Positions 11,521 to 21,400 of a DNA stretch of 64,000 nucleotides are shown piece after piece (within the stretch, counting starts at the first letter, position 1; each line of letters begins with the position of its first letter). The DNA is from Argyresthia goedartella. Taxonomy: Eukaryota > Arthropoda > Insecta > Lepidoptera > Argyresthiidae. The stretch lies in NCBI GenBank assembly GCA_949825045.1, contig OX463829.1, forward strand, positions 22,166,715 to 22,230,714. The letters run 5' to 3'. Under the pieces are notes generated by a model. It saw only the letters and a list, made by a program, of their open reading frames with translations, made no database searches and was not told the DNA's origin. Both the position numbers and the translations under genes were made by a program.

Positions 11521-11689
11521 GAGAGGGTATGTAATATGTGTGTGGATATGAGGTGTTTCTTTGTCATATGAGAGAGTTCAATTTCCTTGAATAAATGTTA
11601 TTGGTTGTTGTTTATTTTTGATGATCAATTATCTAATTTGATTGACCTTATCTTCGCACAAACCTGTGATATAAATTGTGTCCGGTTCA

Positions 11690-13398
11690 GGTAAAAGACA
11701 TCGGCCCCCGCAAAGTGCTTCTCTTACATATAAATGCTCCTATTTAGCGGTGAATTGGAGGCATAGTTGGTGCGCGCGCGCTCGTACCCAAGCAGCGCCA
11801 GTGTGTGGCGACGCGACCGCGCCGGGGCGATGCGCAGCAGCACTGACCTCACCAGTAGTCACCAGCCACTCATTGTCCAGTCGGTTGTTGATGACGTCAT
11901 GAAGAAGATTCTGATCTGCCAGCATCCTCCTGCTCTCCAGGGACGCCATAGAATGTCGAGTAGGGCCCTCATCATAGTCCACCGAAGACCCGTCATATCT
12001 AATCTGAAGTTGCCTCATGAACGCTTTCTGAACCGACTCAATTCTGATTTTATGCGACTGGTAGGATGGTGACCATACCGGCGACACATATTCCAGCACA
12101 CTGCGAAATAAAGTAATTTAAAAGCAAGTGGTGAACGCAGCGGCCTCGTCACACGATTTACGAATCCAAGCATTTTAAAAGCTTTCGCTATGATATGTTC
12201 GTAATGAGGAATGAATAAAAGTTTAGAGTCCATTATAACCCCAAGATTCCTAACCTTGGAGACACGTTCAATGGGGTGGTAATTTAGAATATATTGGTGT
12301 GTTACATTAGATGTTTTTCTAGTAAACGTGATTAGTTGACACTTTTTGGGATTTAGATCTAAGCTGTTGAGAAAACAGTACTCGCAAAGACACGGTCCAG
12401 ATCTTCCTGCAATCTGTGGCAATCTGAGGAACTTGATACGGGCATAAATATCTTGGTGTCGTCGGCATACATAAGGCAACTGGCGGATCTAAAACATGAT
12501 GCTATATCATACAGAAAGACATTGAATAGAAGTGGCCCCAGGTGGGATCCTTGAGGAACGCCTGAGGGGATTGGAGCAAATCGGGAGCAATGGCAGCCAA
12601 TTCGGACAGCTTGACTACGGTCACGGAGGTATGACTCAAACCATCTGAGCAGATCTCCATGTACACCGACTTGTTCCAGCTTAAAAAGGATGATGTCATG
12701 CCTCAGCCGATCGAAACACTTAGAGTAATCGGTGTATATAGTATCGACCTGGTAGCCCTTATCCATAAAACAGGTCACTGATCCCACGAATTCTGCCAAA
12801 TTGGATGTAGTAGATCTTTTACGTATAAAGCCATGCTGGGCTGGAGGAATACTACGTGCTAAAATGGGATACACCTGATCAGACTATAAGTTCTAGCAGT
12901 TTACTAAAAACTGGCAGTATTGAGACCGGATGATAGTGTTCTGCTTTGATTTTGGACCACCTTTGTGTATGGGTACAATATAAGCCATTTTACAACGTGT
13001 GGGGAAACACCTCTCGTCTAGTGACCTCCGGCATACACAAAGGGACGGCGAGTTGACCCTGCGCCCTTATTAGTGTTAATGTTTTTGAGGTACTTAAGGA
13101 CAAGATTGCTTGTTAATTCAATGGCACCCACACAGCTCAGATCATTTGTGCCGCCAGAAGGTGGTGAAGAGCGGTGGTTGGAGTCCACATACACAGACAA
13201 AAAATATTCTAGAAAGATCTCACAAGCCTCCTGAGCACTGTTAGCTGTTTTGGTGCCATACGAGATCTGCGCCGGGAAACCATGATCACGGCGGATGTCC
13301 TTATCGAAGCACCAAAACAGTTTGGGGTTGCGGAGTTTCGTGAATGTTTTTTGTTGCGTTTCGTTTTGGAATAGAAAATCCCGATCAGGGCACCTCAC
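11690..13398 (-). pseudogene. 5'-truncated Jockey-like LINE reverse transcriptase
   Basis: Read on the minus strand from 13398, the pieces follow the order of a non-LTR ORF2. A linker (13398-13018) ends in LVLKYLKNINTNKGAG. The reverse transcriptase (12874-12359) has HGFIRKRSTTSNL, YTDYSKCFDRLRH, SGVPQGSHLGPLLF and the catalytic LMYADDTKIF. The thumb/C-terminal part (12479-11740) has LNPKKCQLITF, IERVSKVRNLGVIMDSKL and LEYVSPVWSPSY. The C-terminal parts are in three different frames, so at least two frameshifts are present. There is no endonuclease; the copy is 5'-truncated, as usual for target-primed insertion. It is a different family from LINE A. Confidence 0.85.
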
Positions 13399-14642
13399 TT
13401 CCTAGGCAGTCCTTCCTAGGCAGTCTTATGGCTAGACTTTAGAGTGTTTTTTATGAGCTGGAGGCACGGAGGGGCGAGGGGATCGCGTACTGCTGTACAC
13501 AGAGTGAGACGCCGAACAGTAAGCCAAGGCTGCGGAGGCAAGCGTGGGTGCGCTGCAGTCTGGGGACATCCACGCAGCCCCGTAGCAGCCGGAGATATCG
13601 AAATAAGAATGCGAAATAGATCACTCTCCACCATCGAATTTTGCTAAAAATGATCTTCGGAGAGACCTAACCTCAAATTTTTTAATCATAAATATCTCTA
13701 AAACTATGCGTCTCCGCAGGTGCCGAGTGGTATCCATAGAGTAATATAATGAATATAATATATAGGGAATAGAGAGCCCTCTCGCGGAATTTCCAAGCCA
13801 ACTAAATTGACACGCCATCTGTAAATCTGAACCATAACTAAGGAAAAGTTCCTGCTGGCCCAAACCGCATTTTATGGTCAATTTACATGTCAGTCAGTAA
13901 TGAGTTAAAAGCTTGTGTACTTATTCTTTTAACTCATTATTTTTGACATGTAAATTGACCATAAAATGCGGCAAACAACATTGCATTTTTGTTCACTTGT
14001 TAAGGGAATAGGTAATATCAAATTATAAAGTGAACAAGAATGTACAAATTACACTTCGGGGTGATTCTCACTAAATAAAACACTACGATTTAATATTTAA
14101 AATTTATTTTGTAACATTAGATACATTAATATAAAAGACATCGAAATGTTCTCTTTCTTATGTTTCATTTGAGGTGTTTACGACTGAATGTCTGAAAATA
14201 CGTTTTGGGTATAAACTGAATTGTCAATACTATACGACTCGCACATAAATCACCTTGTTGTTCAACTCAAGCGTCACTGCACTGATATTATGAAATGATT
14301 ATGAAGGAAAGAGGAAAAGGAAAACTCACGAAAAACGAAAATAATACGATGCAAACGATTCCTCCATTTCAAATGTTACAGAAAAGTGTTGCTAGAGCTA
14401 TTGAGAAGATTTCCCAGTTTTCGGGGTGAACTCTCCCATTATTTGAATATTATATTAAATACTTACATATTTCAGACTTTGAAGTTCATTAAGGGTTTCT
14501 GTATTCGTTTTTACAATAAAATGCCTCAATAAGTAATGGATTTACCGGAAACGGAAAATCGCCAGGAATCCAGACGAGCCAATATTCGAGGATTTATTCT
14601 GTCCTCCGGTCCATCGCTTAAAATCTCGCCGCCCACCACATC
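13399..14642. other. No gene recognised; contains a long hairpin
   Basis: A GC-rich block at 13440-13640 has short frames only and adjoins the truncated LINE. A long hairpin lies at 13865-13971 (separate entry). The rest is AT-rich without a coding signal. Bases 14540-14642 may belong to the LINE continued at 14864. Confidence 0.4.
13865..13971. repeat. Nested perfect hairpin, 28-bp plus 13-bp stems
   Basis: Outer arms 13865-13892 and 13944-13971 are perfect reverse complements (28 nt, beginning 'ccgcattttatggtcaattt'). Inside them, 13899-13911 and 13926-13938 pair over 13 nt, leaving a 14-nt loop. The inner asymmetry is only 6 versus 5 nt. The 107-nt unit would fold into one long hairpin on either strand. 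It could be a small foldback transposon, and its size also fits an animal microRNA or endo-siRNA precursor; the sequence alone does not decide. Confidence 0.8.
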
Positions 14643-14863
14643 TTATGGCCAGTCTACATTGGTCTAGGACAGTGGACAGTACAGTGGTCAGGACAGTGAA
14701 CAGTGGCGAATACTCAGGTTAGTGACTGTTTAGACTTGGACAGTGGATAAGGACAGTAGACAGTACAGTGGTGTAAACGGTCACTGTCCTGAGTATTCGC
14801 CACTGTCCACTGTCCTTACCACTGTACTGTCCACTGTCCTAGACCAATGTAAACAGGCCATAA
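14643..14863. mobile_element. Foldback/MITE element with about 83-bp arms
   Basis: The 221-bp segment begins 'ttatggcc' and ends 'ggccataa'. The left arm (14643 to about 14726) and right arm (14781-14863) are near-perfect reverse complements rich in 'ggacagtg/cactgtcc' words, with an extra copy of the word in the centre. It has no coding capacity and lies directly upstream of a LINE fragment. No clear target duplication was found. Confidence 0.75.
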
Positions 14864-15140
14864 CTGCCAGAGACCTAATTTACAGTAAATTTAGTGTCTC
14901 GGAGGAGTGGAAGCAAGAATGGAGCGCTAACACTCCCCGAAATCTCCCAATGAAAATTGACCCAACACAAAAGCCAAAGAGTTTCGATCTCCCAAGAAAA
15001 CATTGGTGCCAACTTAATAGACTCCGAACTGGACATGGCCATGGCCGTACCGGAGAGTTGAGCCGATGTGGATGGAGGAGTTCCGCGGTTTGCGACTGCG
15101 GAGCCCAGTGTCAGGATATGAACCACATAATTAAGAACTG
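14864..15140 (+). pseudogene. LINE C-terminal domain fragment
   Basis: The plus-strand frame encodes FDLPRKHWCQLNRLRTGHG, then WGW-like and VCDCGAQCQDMNHII. This LPR-W-LNR-RTGHG...C-CG...M-HII pattern is the C-terminal region after RNase H in many insect Jockey-type LINEs. It ends at TGA 15139, and only this end is preserved. The foldback element at 14643-14863 abuts its 5' side. Confidence 0.7.
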
Positions 15141-16274
15141 AGGCAGCGATATTTTAAAAAGAGGTACGTACCTAGGGGAGTTTCTTGCCCTTCTTTGCTC
15201 CATCCCTAAGACTCAAAACTTCTGAACGGGCGGTAGTATACAAAAAACATATCTACGACGACGTTGAATAAGTAATCTGTAAGATTTTATATTCAGTTAA
15301 AACAATATGGCTAGATTAGGTAGCTGTATGTCCAAAAAGCAGTTGCGTGAATTCAGTTCGAATCGAAATTTACAATTAGTGTACGACCCACAGGTGATTC
15401 TCTGCTGGTTGATATTAAACTATAAGCCTTGTGCCGTCCTTGAGCGCTCGGACTTACGATAGAAATCTGGCTATACGCTCGCTAAACAACTGAAAGAAAC
15501 TTTTATATGGTCTTTCGTACTTCGCATGGGAGCTACCTTTTTTAGAGTTTTAGCAAAGTAATCGCGTATGCCACAATGAATGCGAAAAAATAGTAAGTAC
15601 GTGATGGAATGGTAGATGGTACAATTTAATTTAATGTAGATCAACATACAGAACAATACAATACAATCAAAAATACCGCTGCTGTGCTGCCTGATACTGG
15701 CAGAATTTGTCTGGCAAAAGCTGGAACAGATTGCCATGAACTGAATTATTATACCGAGTTCTAGGGAAAGAATATTTTTGGTGGTAACACCAAGTTTGAC
15801 AGCTTTTTCTTAGCTTGAGCGACATCTACAACGAAATTGAGGTACTAGCAAAGATATCTCACAGTTCAAATAGTTCATTGTTCAGATTACAAGATGGAGC
15901 CTCTTTCTTTAAAAATTCCGTCACAGATAGGAACTGTCACCCCCCTGGTGGTATCTGGGGGCTCCCCCCTCCCTCCCCCTCCCCATGCCCTCCCTCCCCT
16001 CCCCCCCAAAATCGACGGTCCTTATTCTATATTTTTACCCAATGAATTTTGGGCATTTTATGGGGGTCTTTTGTTAGGAGGACAATATTTATGGAGTTGG
16101 CAACCCTGACTGACATGACAGGACAGACGATGCCAGTGCGTTCCGAATCGCACCATAATCGATTAATAGCGTCTACGACGTCGTTCCGAATAAGTTTTAG
16201 CGTAACAACAATAGCTCAGAATGGTTGACATGACGTCATGATTCATGAATGACATCATTAACGCCGCCATGTTG
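15141..16274. other. No gene recognised
   Basis: Contains a word ('gcatgggagctacctttttta', about 15525) resembling one near 27985, so part is repeat-derived. A C-rich run of about 70 bases lies at 15940-16010. No frame is convincing. Confidence 0.35.
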
Positions 16275-16276
16275 TA

Positions 16277-17599
16277 CAGGGTGTCTGGTGGCAGATTTAT
16301 GTTTTCTAAATTAAATAAAAAAATAACTGTACGACATATAATTTTAATAAAAGTATTAAAAGATAGAGTACACATGTGGATTTCATTATTTGAAGATTAA
16401 GTCATCCAAATGTCTCCCATCCTGTTGCACACACCGCTCAAAACGGAGCCTCGTATTCCGCGCCACACGCTGCAGTAGGCTCGGTTCAATTGAGCTGATT
16501 TCTCGCCATATGTTTTCTTTCAAGTTCACAACAGATCGCGGATTGTTGGTGTAAACTCTCTCTTTGAGGTAGCCCCACAAAAAAAAATCCATGGGGGTTA
16601 GGTCGGGTGACCTCGGTGGCTACGGGATGTCCTCAAAGCGACTTATCAGTTTTTGAGGGAAATTTTCTCGCAGCAAATCCATCGACGCCGTGGCCGTGTG
16701 TGCGGTCGCACCATCCTGTTGGAACCAGGTGTGTGATGAGAATGATGGATGAGCTCGCAGGTTCGGCAAAAAGAAATTCGTAATCATTTGTCGATAATTC
16801 TCACCATTGACATTCGTCGCTTGGCCCCGTGCATTTTCAAAAAAAAAATGGTCCAATTATCCCACTCGTGAATAACGCGCACCAAACAGTTACCCTTGGG
16901 CAATGTAATGGTTTTTGGTGCTTCAGTCGAGGATTGCGACTTCTTGGAGCCCAGTAACCGCAGTTTTGCTTGTTAACGTGTCCGTTTAAATGGAAATGAG
17001 CCTCGTCGCTCCAAAAAATGGAATTCGTAGTGCGATAACGCTCCAACATGGTTTCACAAAAAAAATTGCGTGACCTAAAGTCATTTTCTTTCAATTCTTG
17101 AATGATTTGAATTTTAAAAGGATGGAACTTCATATCCTTTTTCAAAATTTCATGAACAATCGCTCTTGGAAGTCCCAGTGATGCTGCCCTTTACCGTATC
17201 GAAAGTCGTGCATTTTCACGTAAACTCCGTTCCACCAGTTCAATGTTTTCGGGGGTCCTTGACGATCGGCTAGGCCCTGGCCGTGGTGTGTTCATAGCCG
17301 AAGCAGTTGCGCGGAACCCCTCCACCCACGATCGAATTAAATTCACACTCGGCCCATCACTTATCCGTCGAATATTGATGTGTGAACAAAACTGTCGGCG
17401 AGCGAGTACGTAAGAATCGTGACTCTTAAAAAATGCTTCGATAGCGAACGCGCGATGCTCACCCGACCACTGCGGCATCGTGACTGTGAAATCCGCACGA
17501 TCAGTGATTCTAGTGACACTACCCTCCCCCCGCACCGTTTATTACTTTTTGAGATATTCGTGTTTTAATTAATGTATAAATCTGCCACCAGACACCCTG
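16277..17599 (-). mobile_element. Tc1/mariner-superfamily transposon, complete ends
   Basis: The 1,323-bp element begins CAGGGTGTCTGGTGGCAGAT and ends with its exact reverse complement. The inverted repeats match over 23 bp (25 bp including the flanking TA). It is flanked by TA at 16275-16276 and 17600-17601, the hallmark target duplication of this superfamily. The single transposase gene runs on the minus strand. Perfect termini with only a few coding lesions suggest a fairly recent insertion. Confidence 0.93.
16386..17478 (-). pseudogene. Tc1/mariner-superfamily transposase, disrupted
   Basis: Starts at ATG 17478 (MPQWSGEHRAFAIEAFF, a helix-turn-helix N-terminus) and ends about 364 codons later at 16386. 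Catalytic motifs are in order: IFWSDEAHFHL (first Asp), FQQDGATAHTA (second Asp) and SPDLTPMDFFLWGYLK (third Asp), with 36 positions between the last two, so a D,D,D enzyme with spacing near that of DD37D elements. Breaks: a frameshift between about 17190 and 17145, a frame change at the A-run near 16840-16856, and an in-frame TAG at 16620-16622. It would cut and paste the element at TA sites, but this copy cannot make full-length protein without correction. Confidence 0.85.
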
Positions 17600-17601
17600 T
17601 A

Positions 17602-18272
17602 CTATCATCGCCCATGCTTCTGAGCGTCAGCACTGTGAGCGAGCCATCAAAAGTGACAGATGTCACGCTGACAGCTGAAAATCAAATTAGAACAGCAACC
17701 AGCAGCGACTCCAGGCGCTCCATAATTGTTTTTGTCCTCACTTTTTCACCCAAAACAAAGCTAATATAACTACTACGACTCTAAATGTCAATAACTAACA
17801 AAAGTTGGGTTATAATAGTGTCATTTGTCAGTGTCAACGTCTGCCGTCGCATTCAAAGCGTTACGAATGGATATCAATGATGGTAGTCAATTCCCACTCG
17901 CAACAGGCATGATGGTCGTGACGTCACGTGAGCGATGTGGTTTTGTTGACGTGACTCGGAACGCGACAGAGAAGTCCAACCAAAACAAGTTCTTGCATCA
18001 ACCTTGCATTTGCTTTGTTTTCTTTTTTTCTGATTCTCGGATTTTCTTTCGTGACTGTTTAGATAATGATAATCGTGTCATTAAACGCACATTATCTAAC
18101 ACCAGCGATATCGTAGGTACCTAGTTATAGTTACTTTACTGTACAAAACCACGTCACGCAATCACAATACAACAATCAATCATCATCATCACTCCTTTTA
18201 TCGCCGGCAATTACATTTACAGATAAGTTCGTTCGATTCGAACTTCGAAGGCACCGCAGTCTATCGCGGAAA
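17602..18272 (+). promoter_or_regulatory. Presumed PEPD promoter and 5' UTR
   Basis: The 671 bases between the mariner element and the PEPD start codon contain no recognised repeat or long frame. CpG content and 'cgtgacgtcacgtgag' (about 17920, CRE-like and E-box-like core words) are compatible with a TATA-less insect promoter. There is no clear TATA box. The start ATG at 18273 sits in 'ggaaaATGG', a good initiation context. The transcription start cannot be fixed from sequence. Confidence 0.35.
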
Positions 18273-18446
18273 ATGGCCCCGAACACTTGGTCCATGGGTC
18301 CTGGCACTCTAGAAGTACCTTTGTCGTTGTTTGCCAAAAATCGTCAAAGGTTAACTGACCAGCTGCAAAAAGGGCAAGTTGTTGTGTTGCAAGGAGGTGA
18401 TGATATAAACCACTACGATACCGATGTGCAATACGTGTTCAGGCAA
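18273..18446 (+). CDS. PEPD: PEPD exon 1 (residues 1-58)
   Basis: Encodes MAPNTWSMG to VQYVFRQ, including LFAKNRQRL and VVLQGGDD, both characteristic of the prolidase N-terminus. Donor 'caa|gtaagt', phase 0. Upstream in-frame start codons are absent, so this ATG is the natural start. Intron 1 is 10,611 bp and filled by LINE, hAT and SINE-like sequence. Confidence 0.95.
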
Positions 18447-21400
18447 GTAAGTAGATTTATATGTTGAGTTATTATTCTAGACAATAAGTCTGGTCTCACC
18501 CAACCAGAGTGGCTCTCTAAATTCAAAGTACTGACTAGTGACTACAGATCTATCTGATTTTCTATGACAAGAGTAATACGAGCATTCCGAGATGCATGAT
18601 TTTGAGGATGTGTGCGGACCAGCCCTCAAAAACACACCGAGAAGGATTGTTGTCTATGGTAGCACAAAAACATCCTTGTCGGTGCATCGGATCCACCACA
18701 ATTTGGTCACTTCAGTGAGTGTATAGATCGATTTTCCGAAATAATATTTACCTTATATTTTTTCCTCCATTTGCATCACTTTTTTTTTACTAGTATAATT
18801 TTCTACACGCTTTAATTTCTACAATTTCTTTTTGCCAGACATATATTTTCCTATGCATTTAATTGTCTTAATCCTTATTTTTCATATACATATGTTTTAC
18901 CTTTATAATAATTTTCCAGGTGTTTATTTCCTCATATATGCTTGGTTTCTCTTACATCCATACATGTTACACCTTTTCCCATACGGGGTGGCGAGGCACA
19001 GATGTACCCCTGTTTATCCAGTTTTCACTACTCCAATATGCATGACAGGGGGCTAACCCATTGCCGCAGCTAAGGAGATATTTATGTCACAAAACAAGTA
19101 AGGCATCGAGGATCAAATCCCCAGCCAGCCTTCTTAATTTATTTTATAAATAATATGCTACTGTTTAATGCTAGTCCATTACAGTACATACACTATGTGG
19201 ATGTTCTAATGGTGATGGAAAACATTGTGAGGAATCCTTCATATTCCTATAGCTGAGGTGACGGGCTAGACCCCTGTCACGCAAAATGGAAGTTAAATCA
19301 AGCATAAAGTAAATGAGGAATCAAGCACCTGGAAAATTATTATATCAGTAAAACATATGTATATGTAAAGTATGAATTGAGTAAATAAATGCATAGGAAG
19401 ATATATGTCTGGAAAAAAGAAACAAAAGAAATTAAAGTGTGAAGAAAATTATACTACTAGTAAAAAAAAAGTATAGAAATATTAGGAAAATTCATCTATA
19501 CATTCACATCAGTGGTGAGGGCTTGTGCGTGGCTGTCTTTAGTCATCAATATGTATATGGATGCATGTTTTTTTCTATCTCTTTCCTTTTTAATATAAAC
19601 AAAAATGATAGGAATATCTCTGACGCACTTTCCACATAGAGTTAAAGTCAAAGTTCTTTATTACTGTAGGTAGATATTTACATATACTTAGCAAACATCA
19701 TTTTTTGCCTCTTCCGTGGTATTGTAGATAAGGGGGCAAAACACTTTTTTTTTGAATTTTGATATTTTCACTTGCGCATCGTTTAGGGTGCCTTACGGCC
19801 ATCATTTTATGTCATACGCATGTTTTCCCTGGGACCATTATTTATAGAGATATCGATATGACAAACATAGTTATTAGTGTCCGACCGAACCTGTGTTTTC
19901 AACCGAACCCGAACCCGAACCCGAACGTTCGGCACTGGTGTAAGGTTCGGCCGAACCCGAACCCGAACCCGAACCTTTTTCAACCATATAAAACATTTTT
20001 ATAATGAGTCAGAATCTTTTTTTAGTTGTAATATAAAATTAGGTGAGAACATGTCTTCAATTAAATTAAATAAACAGTCATTAAAGCTTAGAAAAAATTA
20101 CCTTTATTTATAATCAATATCCTAAAAACAATAACAACACGTTACTTCTATAAGTAAACTTTTAAAAATCAACAATTAAAGTAAGTAGCTTTATTTTTAT
20201 TTTGTTCACATTACTTAGATTTTTCATTTGTATGTATTTATCATTATACGTACTATTTAATCAGTCTCAAGTAGTAAATCATCATTTCGATAAAGCAGTC
20301 TTCAGTCAGTCGTTAATCTTACACTAAAATGAATGACTTTATTTTCAGTATTCGTAGTTAAAGAGTCTTTATTATACGCTAAGAAAAGCAGTTTTTCAGC
20401 ATTTTCACCAAGCAAGTTACTCCGACGATCTGCATAAATTTGATAATAAAACAGCTGCTCGCTCGGGACACTGGTAGGCGGCGCAGAAAGATACTTTAAC
20501 ACAGCTTTTCTCAGCATGGGATAAGGAGAGCAATTCCAGTAACTATATATGTCAGCATTTCGTTGCAGCAGTGGCTCAGAGAGATATGCTTGAATCCGTT
20601 CTTTCAAAACCAATCTGTGATCTTCAGTTCCAGCTCTCTCCGTTGGATTAGAAGTATTATCATCATGTGTATCCCACAGGCTTTCCTTTTCTTGCGGTAT
20701 ATTGGTGTCAAGGGAGATCTGATCTGTAGATACGGATGGAGCATTCTGCATGCCACTGGATACTGGGTTACTTTCTGTCAAAAAACTTATTATCTCTGTG
20801 ATTGCAACATCCACTTCATCAGAATTGAGATACTTCGATTTAAATCTCGGGTCCAGTATTGTGGCAGCCCTCAACGAAGGGTGGCTTTTTAAAAAAGAAA
20901 ACTTGGTGTCCAAATTCTCACGCAGCGAGTTTTTCATAATTGTCATCATCTCATTTTCGTTGTCACTTCTAACTTGCAGTTTGCGGTGTAATAATGATAT
21001 CAAAGGTATGACTATTGATATGCATGCATCACCAAATGATAAATCAAGTGTGGCCTCATAGAAGAATTTCAAAACGGCTGTCAGGTTCTTTATAATATCC
21101 CACTCATTAGACAGCAGAGTATCAATCTTGCCATATTCAACGCTGTACAAGTTGACTGCATTCTTCTGCTCTAAAAGCCTTTGTAACATCAAGTGCGTAC
21201 TATTCCATCTAACTTCAACATCTTGCACCAGAGTATGTTCTGGCAGTCCGCATTGTTTTTGACATTCTGTCAATTTCCTGGTTGCTGGCTCACTATGGTG
21301 GAAGTGGCCTACGATCTTTCTGCATCTTTTCAACACATCTTTGGTGGCTTCGGCAGCAAAGAGTGATTTTTTACCACTAACTGGAGTGTGTGTGCCACAC

